Origin: Alkalihalobacillus sp047302405
Lineage (GTDB): Bacteria; Bacillota; Bacilli; Bacillales; Bacillaceae_D
Length of the DNA: 64,000 nucleotides
Assembly (NCBI RefSeq): GCF_047302405.1
Contig: NZ_CP154853.1
Location: 1,674,001 to 1,738,000, forward strand
Direction: 5' to 3'
Below are positions 52,259 to 60,044 of the stretch, one piece after another. The translations under genes and the position numbers were made by a program. The notes beneath the pieces are model-generated. The model did no database searches and had not been told where the DNA came from. It saw only the letters and a list, made by a program, of their open reading frames with translations. Position 1 is the stretch's first letter; each line of letters begins with the position of its first letter.

Positions 52259-52816
52259 TTATATAATGATTCTCTGGCCTAAATCTTTTGATGTAAATGG
52301 ATAATCATAAGGTGTTTTTAATCCTAATTCTTTACATTTCTTAATGAAATGCTTGTGGATATATTTTTTAGCCATTATTTTATCAGTGGGCACCTTATTA
52401 TTTTTTTTAAACAACAAATCAGTAATCACTTCTTCCAATTCAGGATAAGTAATTAACAATAAGGTAAATGCTCCCGGCCCAACCATTTTATTAGAATTTA
52501 AATGGTTATCAGCTTTCTTTCTGTATTCCTTAAGTGTCTTATTAGGAATTAATGCTCGGTATCCCCAAATAACTCCAAACTTATCTTCTTTCAGGCATCG
52601 GCGAATAAAACGATATAAATCTTGTTTAGCAATGCCTGTTTCCAAAGTTATTTCTTTAAGAGGCTTACTGTTAAAGTAAAGTTCAACAGCTTTTCTTCTA
52701 TTTCTAAATATTTCTAGCTCTTGTTGGTTAAAGTGATTTGTGTTTACTTTTGGCCAATTTTTCAATTCTAATAATTCTGGTGTTATATTTAACGAGTCAA
52801 TAAATCGACTACTCAA
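52259..52816 (-). CDS. TnsB-like transposase, N-terminal DNA-binding part
   Basis: Residues 1-185 of the transposase: helix-turn-helix modules (FNQQELEIFRNRRKAVELYF, LKEITLETGIAKQDLYRFIR) that bind the element ends. It ends abnormally with RIII and a stop 5 codons after the point where the +1 frame would carry on into the catalytic part. The TTG start at 52816 overlaps the tnsA stop in TTGA and follows GGAGGTG by 8 nt, so tnsA and tnsB are coupled. Either a mutation inactivates the gene or frameshifting makes the full protein. Confidence 0.72.
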   Translation of the reverse strand: MSSRFIDSLNITPELLELKNWPKVNTNHFNQQELEIFRNRRKAVELYFNSKPLKEITLETGIAKQDLYRFIRRCLKEDKFGVIWGYRALIPNKTLKEYRKKADNHLNSNKMVGPGAFTLLLITYPELEEVITDLLFKKNNKVPTDKIMAKKYIHKHFIKKCKELGLKTPYDYPFTSKDLGQRIII

Positions 52817-53400
52817 TGGACCCACACCTCCAACTTGTTTATATCGTTTATTAACTTGATATTAGAATTTATCTTTCCTTTTAATATAAGGTGAAAAGTT
52901 GCTCTCTGTATTCTTGTAGGCGCTAAGTTACTTATATTTTTTATTAGGTTGTTTACATTTACTTTTTGCCTATTCTTCAAGAATTTTAAGATAATATAGA
53001 CATCGGTTTCATTTGGAGATTTACCAAGGTACGGTAATATAAATTTGGCAAGTGCAATCATAGATTCATTATGTTCTACATATTCATTTGTAATTACTAA
53101 TGAATTGTTACATTTATAGATATTAGTTGAACCTTGATTTTCTTTGTATCTTAGAAAAACATTTTTTTCTACTCCATCTACTGTTCTCACCAAAAATTGT
53201 GGAGAATATTTCTTTGGAATATTTAGGACAACTGGACGTATAACAAATAGTTCAACATCTAAATCTATTTCTAATAAAAGCCAGTAATTATACTCTTGAT
53301 TACTTGTTATAATGATATCTTTATTCAATTTTGGACTGTAAGTATACCAGCAATTATTATTCATGATTTTAGATTTACTAGCAGGGTAAGAATCATACAT
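52813..53400 (-). CDS. TnsA-like endonuclease protein
   Basis: A 195-residue protein in the position and of the layout of TnsA, which cuts the 5' ends in Tn7-type elements. It shows SNQEYNYWLLLEIDLDVELF (the acidic start of the nuclease core), YSPQFLVRT where TnsA usually has Y-x-P-D-F, and LRYKEN with the expected Lys. The Asp is replaced by Gln, so cleavage may be lost. The C-terminal half (IQRATFHLILKGKI) would be the DNA/TnsC-binding part. GGAGGTGTTGAG fits ATG 53400. Assignment rests mainly on context. Confidence 0.6.
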   Translation of the reverse strand: MYDSYPASKSKIMNNNCWYTYSPKLNKDIIITSNQEYNYWLLLEIDLDVELFVIRPVVLNIPKKYSPQFLVRTVDGVEKNVFLRYKENQGSTNIYKCNNSLVITNEYVEHNESMIALAKFILPYLGKSPNETDVYIILKFLKNRQKVNVNNLIKNISNLAPTRIQRATFHLILKGKINSNIKLINDINKLEVWVH

Positions 53401-53435
53401 CTCAACACCTCCATTTTTAGAATAGTATAAATTTT

Positions 53436-53630
53436 TCATAAATTAAAGTTATTTTTTTCTTGCTCTATCTTTTTATCTATTCTATTTCTTATGTCTTTGG
53501 ACCTTCTGAAAGTTTTCCCTCTCGCTAAAGCAGCTTTAAAAATTTCGGGATTCTGATGCAATAAAGTTGTGATTTCCTTTTGTGTTAAATAAATATGGCA
53601 TTTGGGCAATTTAATGTAGATGAATTTCAC
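53436..53630 (-). CDS. Small protein upstream of the TnsA-like gene, 64 aa
   Basis: Unrecognised, basic: KLPKCHIYLTQKEITTLL, EIFKAALARGKTFRRSKDIR. GAGGAG lies about 6 nt before the GTG start. It is the first gene of the tns operon, 35 bp before tnsA, and may be a DNA-binding or regulatory partner. Confidence 0.55.
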   Translation of the reverse strand: MKFIYIKLPKCHIYLTQKEITTLLHQNPEIFKAALARGKTFRRSKDIRNRIDKKIEQEKNNFNL

Positions 53631-53726
53631 TTTTTTCTCCTCTTTTCTACTTTGATAGATTCATAGTTTCCATTTTTCATTAAAATTAATCAGGGAAATA
53701 CAATGAATTCAATAATTTTTCCAATA

Positions 53727-53746
53727 ATTCAGAACGAGTTCTGAAT
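53727..53746. promoter_or_regulatory. Palindrome upstream of the tns operon
   Basis: ATTCAGAAC-GA-GTTCTGAAT is a perfect 9-bp inverted repeat about 100 bp before the first tns-operon gene; possibly an operator. Confidence 0.45.
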
Positions 53747-53759
53747 CACTTCAAAAGGA

Positions 53760-54141
53760 TATCACCGTTAGTAACGTCCATGAAAGCCTTGCCTTCATCT
53801 AAGACCAGCAAGGCTTCTCCATCCGCGTAGTGTGCCTTTAAGACCGGTGAACCAGATCTCAGTTAACACCGACAGCACCACTCGGTTCATATTTTTACCA
53901 GTCAGCGTCTACTGGGCAAATACTAGGATCTTGTATGCCCTTCCGTAGCGATATGCGGTGCATTCCAACCTAGCTCCTCATTTCACCTCCAAATTCCCAT
54001 GCCGCAGCGAAAACTTCGATTGAACATAATCGGTGATCGTGCCATCAGCGTCACCTTCAATTTGATATCGACCACCGAGCTCTCGATTCGTCACAGCGTC
54101 CTAGAGTTCAGCAGAAGCAGTCGCGTAGGAACGTTCTGCGA
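53760..54141 (-). pseudogene. Decayed coding block of unknown origin, GC-richer than neighbours
   Basis: About 380 bp clearly richer in G+C than the flanks. The minus strand holds protein-like pieces in different frames, such as NRELGGRYQIEGDADGTITD / YVQSKFSLRHGNLEVK and SPVLKAHYADGEALLVLDEG, broken by stops and shifts. The source gene was not recognised. Composition suggests DNA from elsewhere. Confidence 0.4.
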
Positions 54142-54324
54142 TTAGTCAGGTGCAAAGCCAGAAGGTTTCCCTTCCCTAGTTAATTCTTCTGGTAGATAAC
54201 TAAGTTTCTCAATTCCTTCAGTTTCCTCAAATGTGAGTGTTAAGGGAAGTTTCTCTAAAAATTCTCTGTTTGTTGGATTATTATAAATATTTATAATGGT
54301 TTCCCCACTATTAAGAATCATCAT
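54142..54324 (-). pseudogene. Cyclophilin-like fold protein, 3' truncated
   Basis: The 60 residues (NSGETIINIYNNPTNREFLE, LPLTLTFEETEGIEKLSYLP, EGKPSGFAPD) match the first half of a cyclophilin-like domain family in which the text continues with a GDITYYAPWGNLAIFY-type segment. That half is missing: the frame stops exactly at the edge of the GC-richer block. Upstream minus-strand DNA lacks a clear ribosome site. Confidence 0.55.
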
Positions 54325-54556
54325 TATTGTCTGCTAAATCATCCTGGCTATCTTCGTAATTTATTTCCTCAGATGTTCTTATTGTTCCTCGAAGCAGTTA
54401 AGTTGAGGAACTAATTTTAAAAAAATATGGAGAATTGATATTGAAAAAAGTGGAAAGCTAGGGGCATAGCCCCTGCCCTGGTTATGGACTATTGCTTTTT
54501 CGTAATACCTGCTGCTTGAATTTTAGTTAGTAGCTCGTTAAAGTCCCCTTGGTGCT

Positions 54557-54943
54557 CTAGTTAATACACTGATTAGCCCAATAGTGTTTGGGTGGAATGC
54601 TAGCAATCAGAAACCACCAGTTTCTAGTAGTAATTGATAAGATTGCGAATATAATAAGTGACAATGCCACAATCGAAATTCCGAATTTAACTCTAGAGGA
54701 TTTCAAAGGCTCTGTCCTATTCATATTGATAGACAAAATTATGCCTGTAATACCCCAACTGATCGTATGAACAGTCAAAATAATTGCTAATACCATTGCG
54801 GCTCTTATTTCAATTCCGAATATTATCAAAGTAAATAAAACATAGATTGAAGCAAGAGTGAAGAACCAAGAAATGGATCGAGCCTTTTGCCAAATATGTT
54901 CATGGAGTTCATCCAAACCATCATCATAATACAGCTCCTCCAT
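54557..54943 (-). CDS. Membrane protein paired with an XRE regulator
   Basis: A 128-residue protein with four predicted helices (FFTLASIYVLFTLIIFGIEI, AAMVLAIILTVHTISWGITG, KFGISIVALSLIIFAIL, WWFLIASI). A short acidic N-terminus DDGLDELHEHIWQKA lies in the cytosol. It follows a small XRE gene by 33 bp, a common two-gene arrangement of unknown purpose. The last residues (PPKHYWANQCIN) look atypical, so the 3' end may be altered. The ribosome site is weak. Confidence 0.6.
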   Translation of the reverse strand: MEELYYDDGLDELHEHIWQKARSISWFFTLASIYVLFTLIIFGIEIRAAMVLAIILTVHTISWGITGIILSINMNRTEPLKSSRVKFGISIVALSLIIFAILSITTRNWWFLIASIPPKHYWANQCIN

Positions 54944-54976
54944 ATAATACTAACAACTCAACTAATTGTACCGCCA

Positions 54977-55183
54977 TTATTCTTCTCCCTTTTCTTCCAA
55001 TGTAAAGACCTCTTCGATTATGCAATCGGATACCTTCGAAATGTTGTATGCCAGTTCAAGTGATGAATTATATTTTTCTGATTCGATGGCAATGATTGAT
55101 TGTCTCGAGACACCTACCTGTATGGCTAGCCCCTCTTGAGTCACCTTCTTAGCTTTGCGCAGATCTTTGATTCGGTTTCTCAT
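54977..55183 (-). CDS. XRE family transcriptional regulator, 68 aa
   Basis: Single-domain Cro/C1-type repressor: KDLRKAKKVTQEGLAIQVGV, SRQSIIAIESEKYNSSLELA, with an extension YNISKVSDCIIEEVFTLEEK. Proteins of this size usually control the membrane-protein gene that follows. GAGGAAAAG precedes the ATG. Confidence 0.88.
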   Translation of the reverse strand: MRNRIKDLRKAKKVTQEGLAIQVGVSRQSIIAIESEKYNSSLELAYNISKVSDCIIEEVFTLEEKGEE

Positions 55184-55352
55184 CTTTTCCTCTCCTCTGA
55201 TTATTTTTGTAAAGTCAGCTTTACAATCGGTTGTAAGTAAAGTTTAATTTACATTATTTTGTATAGAGATCCGTTGTGGGATTGATATTGACGCACAAGA
55301 AGACTCTTCTCACAAAAGAAGATACATATTAGAGGGAGTTGGAGATTTAACA

Positions 55353-55422
55353 CAATAAGGAAAAAACAAAAAAAATACAAGTTTCTATGAACTGCTTGCA
55401 TTTTTTTGTTTTTTCCTTATTG
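55353..55422. terminator. Long hairpin terminator
   Basis: CAATAAGGAAAAAACAAAAA and TTTTTGTTTTTTCCTTATTG form a long A/T-rich stem around about 25 nt. It lies just past the 53-aa gene (minus strand). The flanking DNA 55184-55352 holds the XRE promoter only. Confidence 0.7.
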
Positions 55423-55445
55423 TTGATTTATGTTATTAGAAGCGG

Positions 55446-55607
55446 TTAAAACTCGTTAATAACGAAATCAATCAACTCCATATCATCATCTGACAAATTA
55501 AACTTTTCCCGAACATCTTTCTCTGTGCTTCCTTTTTTAATAAGTCCAATTGCTTTTTTTAAGGTTGCATCATCACTATAATCGTATTCTTCTACTTCTT
55601 TGTTCAT
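55446..55607 (-). CDS. Small acidic protein, 53 aa
   Basis: Starts MNKEVEEYDYSDDATLKKAI and ends DDDMELIDFVINEF. CGAGGTGA lies 7 nt before the ATG, and a long terminator follows the stop, so this looks like a real short gene. Predicted helical, no membrane segment, no known family recalled. Confidence 0.6.
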   Translation of the reverse strand: MNKEVEEYDYSDDATLKKAIGLIKKGSTEKDVREKFNLSDDDMELIDFVINEF

Positions 55608-55823
55608 TTTTATTTCACCTCGATCTGATTATACAAAATTCAATTAGTAAAATTAAAAGACCATTAATATCAATTGAAGGATCTTTCAAAAAAATTTCAA
55701 AGTCTGCGGTAGAATCCTTTCTTTTATTAGCTGGAGCCATCTACCCTTGCATGGCTAATAGTAATATCTTAGTAATCCTATTTTGGGATCGAACCTACTT
55801 TGTATCAGGTTTCCAATATGTTC

Positions 55824-56984
55824 TTATACAAATAAATCTAATTTTCCTCTGTTACTATAATCAAAAGTAGTGCTTTTTCCAGCGTTTCGTAAAACCATTC
55901 CAATCGTTTTACTATAAACTGATGCATCACTTCCTTGTAGATTTGCATAGAAGGTATACGCTATTTGAGTTTCTTCATCCCAATTCTTCCAAATATCAGG
56001 GCTTAACACCATGTTTTCAGAATATAATGGCAAGACTAGTGAAAAATAAAACTTTATTTTATCTATAGTTGAACTTTGTATTTGATTAAATAAGTCTAGA
56101 TATGCCGCTTTCTCACTTTCCAAACAACTTAATAAAATATAAGACTGTGTTTTTTCTGGAAAAACAGTAACAGCTATACGATGCATGACTCCTTTTGCTG
56201 TATGTTTGATTTTTCTACCATCCAAATCGTAGTCTGGAGCAATATAAGCATAACTTGCAAATTTTATTTGTTCGGGTAATTTTACAATACAAGTTTCTAT
56301 ACCATCATGTTTTCCGCTGAGAATTTTTTTATCAAAATGTCCTTTTATTGATTGAAATTCTTTCATTTTCAACTGTAACATTCGATATCTTTTAACCATA
56401 TTAAATGATTTGAATACCACTGGCTGCTTTTTAAAATTTGTTCTAAAAATATTGATAGCCATCCATTGCTTATAATATTCAAATATAAAAGCTTTATAAG
56501 CATAGACAAATTTCATTGTCTCATTTGAACCATCAAAGTCAGGTGCTCCTTTTTCAATTGCAGCAAAAACTATATTATCATGCAAGTCGCAAAAGCAAGT
56601 TTCAGTAGTTGCTGCTTTTACACTCGTTTTACTTACTTCAACGAAAAGTTCCTTTTTTCCATTCTTAAGAGGAACTAACAAAGGACGTTTCTTGGGGTCT
56701 AATAAATAAACATGCCGCTCACTACCTCCGAGTAAAGATATTATTTTATTATTTTGCAAAGCATGAGCATTCTTAATATCACCTTTGCAATTATTCTGCT
56801 CCGGGTACAAACAGCATTTTTTCATAGACTTTTTCATCAATTCCATTATTTGAACTTCCAAAGGCTTCTTGGATTCTTGAACTTGTATGATTCCTATATT
56901 CTTGCAACAGTCTTTATATAACTTTCCACTACCACATGGGCAACTTTCTCTTTTACTAATTTTAATAGTATTTAATATATTCAA
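55824..56984 (-). CDS. SEC-C zinc-motif protein, 386 aa, unknown function
   Basis: Begins with a SEC-C motif (SCPCGSGKLYKDCCKN, residues 14-29), a small zinc site known from SecA and many accessory proteins. A second possible zinc/HNH-like region follows: CCLYPEQNNCKGDIKNAHAL and CFCDLHDNIVFAAIE (residues about 57-160). The rest is alpha/beta with no known motif. Proteins of this pattern occur scattered in accessory regions, which hints at a defence or mobile-element role, but that is inference. No neighbour is clearly in its operon. Confidence 0.65.
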   Translation of the reverse strand: MNILNTIKISKRESCPCGSGKLYKDCCKNIGIIQVQESKKPLEVQIMELMKKSMKKCCLYPEQNNCKGDIKNAHALQNNKIISLLGGSERHVYLLDPKKRPLLVPLKNGKKELFVEVSKTSVKAATTETCFCDLHDNIVFAAIEKGAPDFDGSNETMKFVYAYKAFIFEYYKQWMAINIFRTNFKKQPVVFKSFNMVKRYRMLQLKMKEFQSIKGHFDKKILSGKHDGIETCIVKLPEQIKFASYAYIAPDYDLDGRKIKHTAKGVMHRIAVTVFPEKTQSYILLSCLESEKAAYLDLFNQIQSSTIDKIKFYFSLVLPLYSENMVLSPDIWKNWDEETQIAYTFYANLQGSDASVYSKTIGMVLRNAGKSTTFDYSNRGKLDLFV

Positions 56985-57317
56985 TGTAGTATCCTCTTTT
57001 ATAAATAATTAAATTAACAAGTTAGTTTAATCATTTGTTTCTTGTATTTCTTTTAATATTTATGTTTCAGTCAATTATCTCCACGAGGTGCCTCGTGTAT
57101 TTTAAGGGCCACTTTTTATTATCTTTCAATCTTTTCATATGCGTTTGTAGCATACTTTAAAGACAGTAAGTTTTCGTTTCCCTCCTAATATTATTATTAG
57201 GAGGGAAATAAGATTCAATAGCATCCAATTCATTAAAATATTGTTTTATTTCTTTAAGAACTTTTTACTCCCCACATTAACTTTTCTTTTTATGCTGTTG
57301 TTTCTCTATGGAGGATG
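56985..57317. other. Intergenic region with two perfect hairpins
   Basis: CACGAGG-TG-CCTCGTG (57082-57097) followed by TATTTT, and CCCTCCTAAT-ATTATT-ATTAGGAGGG (57180-57205). The first could be a terminator on the plus strand; the second has no T-run. No coding frame was recognised. Confidence 0.5.
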
Positions 57318-57917
57318 TTATTGAACCGTACGTTGAATATCTCTTTTAATATCAGTTAAATCAACAGCCATACCATCATAAGATTTTATGACTTGACCTT
57401 CAGGGTTTACTAGAAAAAACCTTGTGCTATGTACAAAGTCATCCTCCATCTTCTGAACGGGTGAACGAAAGCTCTCTTTCGCAAATTGTGTAATTTCTTC
57501 TATGGTGTACCCAGTTAAAAAACTCCAATAATCATCATTGAATTTCATTCCTTGCGTATAAGCTTTTAAATGGTCTACCGTATCATTCTCTGGATCAATG
57601 GTAAATGAAATGAATTTCAGTTCAATATCCTCTTCAATCGCATAGTCTTGAATATCCCTCATGTTGGGTGTCATAATTGGACAAACGGTTGGACAGGCTG
57701 TAAAGACCATATCAGCTAACCAATAGTGACCCTTTAAGTCCTCAAGGCTTACAACTTCTCCATTTTGATTGACGTATTCAAAATTAGACACGACCATTTC
57801 TGCCTGTGAGACATCATACTCATCAGCTTTATTTCCCAGTTCATATAACCAACCACAACCACTTAAGGCTACTAAAATAAAAAACATTATTCCATACCTG
57901 AAGCTTTTTTCAATCAT
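57318..57917 (-). CDS. SCO1/SenC family copper chaperone, lipoprotein
   Basis: Membrane-anchored thioredoxin-fold protein that helps load the CuA site of cytochrome c oxidase. Lipobox LSGC near residue 20; copper ligands in FTACPTVCPIM (CxxxC) and the distal His in DDFVHSTRFFLVNP. The length (about 199 residues) matches B. subtilis Sco (YpmQ). GAGGAGAGAG fits ATG 57917, not the TTG 24 bp upstream. It is divergent from the copC-copD pair, together forming a copper locus. Confidence 0.92.
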   Translation of the reverse strand: MIEKSFRYGIMFFILVALSGCGWLYELGNKADEYDVSQAEMVVSNFEYVNQNGEVVSLEDLKGHYWLADMVFTACPTVCPIMTPNMRDIQDYAIEEDIELKFISFTIDPENDTVDHLKAYTQGMKFNDDYWSFLTGYTIEEITQFAKESFRSPVQKMEDDFVHSTRFFLVNPEGQVIKSYDGMAVDLTDIKRDIQRTVQ

Positions 57918-58201
57918 GATTTCTCTCTCCTCTTTAAACAATATGATTTTTACATGAAGTCATCTTAACCTTGTTTTGCTTGAAAAAACGTTGATCAGCG
58001 CAACTCTCAATTCCATTTGGTTATCGTCCATAATTTCTCCTTGATTATGTAGATCCGAGTGTTATATTAGCAACGGCTAATATGAAAGTCAAACAAATCT
58101 TTACCTCTACATAATTTCTCCACAATTGATCGATAAACTAGCTAAAGTAATGAATACTTTTATTACTACATTGGTCTAATTCTTTTTTTGGAGGTGTTTT
58201 T

Positions 58202-58780
58202 TTGTTTAAAAGACTTATCACTATCACTGTCATGTTTGTATTTCTTTTCTCTAGTACAAGTTTTGCACATACTGGTGTAGAGCACTCTTTTCCTGCTGAT
58301 CAAAGTGTGCTGGAAGAAGCACCACAAGAAATACTAATAAAATTTAACACTCGTATTGAACAAACAAGTAGTATAAAGTTGTTTAACCAGGATAATAGAG
58401 AAGTCATTTTTAGTGAAACTTCTATTGATGGTGATACGCTGATTGGTTTACTCCCAATTGAACTAGTTAAGGGTGAATATACGGTATATTGGGAAATCAT
58501 TGGTGCTGATGGACATCCAATTGAAGGTAGTTTTTCATTTCTTATCATAAGTGACAATAATACAACAGATAGTGAAGAAGAGATTAAACCAGCCCAAAGT
58601 GAAGAAAAGATAAACTCTAATCAAGATAAGGTTGAAAATCAAGGCTCAAACATAGAAGAGATTAATTTACAGAACAGTGACTATAGTCCACACTTTATTT
58701 TCTATATTATTGCTGTACTCTTAGCTATTTTAGCGATTATCATGTCATTTTATTTATTTAGAAAAGGAAAGAACCAATGA
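58202..58780 (+). CDS. CopC-domain copper resistance protein
   Basis: Exported copper-binding protein (192 residues). A signal peptide ends at SFAHTG, making the N-terminal His of the mature form, which together with EHSFPADQSVLEEAP and later DGHPIEGSFSFLI gives the CopC copper site. An acidic linker and one C-terminal membrane helix (FIFYIIAVLLAILAIIMSFY) follow. TTG start with GGAGGTG 6 nt upstream. Its stop overlaps the copD start (58777-58780). Confidence 0.88.
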   Translation: MFKRLITITVMFVFLFSSTSFAHTGVEHSFPADQSVLEEAPQEILIKFNTRIEQTSSIKLFNQDNREVIFSETSIDGDTLIGLLPIELVKGEYTVYWEIIGADGHPIEGSFSFLIISDNNTTDSEEEIKPAQSEEKINSNQDKVENQGSNIEEINLQNSDYSPHFIFYIIAVLLAILAIIMSFYLFRKGKNQ

Positions 58781-59871
58781 TTGTATATTTTGTCAGTGAA
58801 CTCATTTTATATCTCTCTTTTGCACTGTTAACTGGAACATTAATTTTAGCTCTTGTGCCAAGCGAAAAGAAACCGACAATTTTTGTTCGGAAGCGTTGGT
58901 TACAATTGGCTTTACTCAGTATTGTTATTACTTCAGCGATGCCGATCGTCCAAGTAGTGGTTTATCTTTATGATGGAATAGGGTTGTCATTAACCATTTT
59001 TAATGTGCTTCACAATTTTGAAGTAGGTAAAGCTTGGGGATTAATTTTAGGCCTTTCAATCTTTTTTTATTTGATTATCTCCATTTTACCCGTCCAACAA
59101 AATCGAATTTACTCGATCATATCGTTGCTCCTTTTACTCGCAATGATTTTAGCTGTTAGTTTGGCTAGCCACGCTGCTTCATTGACCGAGTGGACTGGAC
59201 TTGTCTATCATATGATTCACTTTTTATCTACAAGCATTTGGGTTGGAGTCCTTTGGGTAATTAGTTGGTTTTCTCGAGATATAAAAAATTGGGCTAGTTT
59301 TCTTACTTGGTTCACGCCAGTGGCAATCATTTGCTTTTCCATGACTTTCTTTAGTGGTTTATTCATGATGAGTTTAGTAGTAGATTTACAAGACTATACA
59401 ACTTCATGGTTATTAAACTACGGTCAAGCATTAGTCATCAAACATTTACTTATCATTCCGTTACTTGTCTTTGCTTTTTTTAATGGCTACTTGATGAAAC
59501 GTAGATTGAAGAGCAATCCGTCGTTCAACCCAAAACCTTGGGCAAAAATAGAAAGCTTACTATTACTTTTTATATTTACAGCAACAGCCGTATTAGGACA
59601 AAATTCACCACCGCATGATATTGAATCAACCATACGGACTAGTGGTGTTTCTCCGCTCTTTGAATCTTTTTACGGAGGGGGTGTTTTATCTTTGAGCGAC
59701 TTCCAAATGTCACTAAATGTTTTAAGTCTGATTTTTGTATTTTTGGCTATCGTGTTCTTTATTATGTTAATTATTTCGCTTCAAAGAAAAGTACCACCTA
59801 TATTCTCTCTGATTACTAGTCTGCTTTGTATATTTTCAGCCTATGCAGGGCTCATGGTATCTTTCAAATAA
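58777..59871 (+). CDS. CopD family copper transport membrane protein
   Basis: A 364-residue integral membrane protein with about eight helices. Family text: LASHAASLTEWTGLVYHMIHF and STSIWVGVLWVISWFSRDI with conserved His, and the C-terminal domain HLLIIPLLVFAFFNGYLMKR. CopD acts with CopC in copper uptake or handling. Translationally coupled to copC by a 4-bp overlap. It resembles the C-terminal two-thirds of B. subtilis YcnJ. Confidence 0.88.
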   Translation: MIVYFVSELILYLSFALLTGTLILALVPSEKKPTIFVRKRWLQLALLSIVITSAMPIVQVVVYLYDGIGLSLTIFNVLHNFEVGKAWGLILGLSIFFYLIISILPVQQNRIYSIISLLLLLAMILAVSLASHAASLTEWTGLVYHMIHFLSTSIWVGVLWVISWFSRDIKNWASFLTWFTPVAIICFSMTFFSGLFMMSLVVDLQDYTTSWLLNYGQALVIKHLLIIPLLVFAFFNGYLMKRRLKSNPSFNPKPWAKIESLLLLFIFTATAVLGQNSPPHDIESTIRTSGVSPLFESFYGGGVLSLSDFQMSLNVLSLIFVFLAIVFFIMLIISLQRKVPPIFSLITSLLCIFSAYAGLMVSFK

Positions 59872-59907
59872 GAAGACTATAGATTGAATTCAATTTCAAG
59901 TAACCTT

Positions 59908-59951
59908 AAAAGCCTTATTACAAATTTAACGTAGTAAGGCTTTTGTTTATT
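59908..59951 (+). terminator. Terminator of the copC-copD operon
   Basis: AAAAGCCTTATTAC and GTAGTAAGGCTTTT stem, then GTTTATTTTTT. Confidence 0.8.
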
Positions 59952-60044
59952 TTTTAGTAAACTAAATCACTTTATTACTGTTTGACAAACATAGTGGTAG
60001 TGTCATTACGACTAACTTTTTTACTAGGAATACAGCTCGACAAA

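Noticed and set aside
49841..53400. CRISPR-associated Tn7-like (CAST) system
   Set aside because: No Cas12k or Cascade gene, no array and no TniQ were found in the window.
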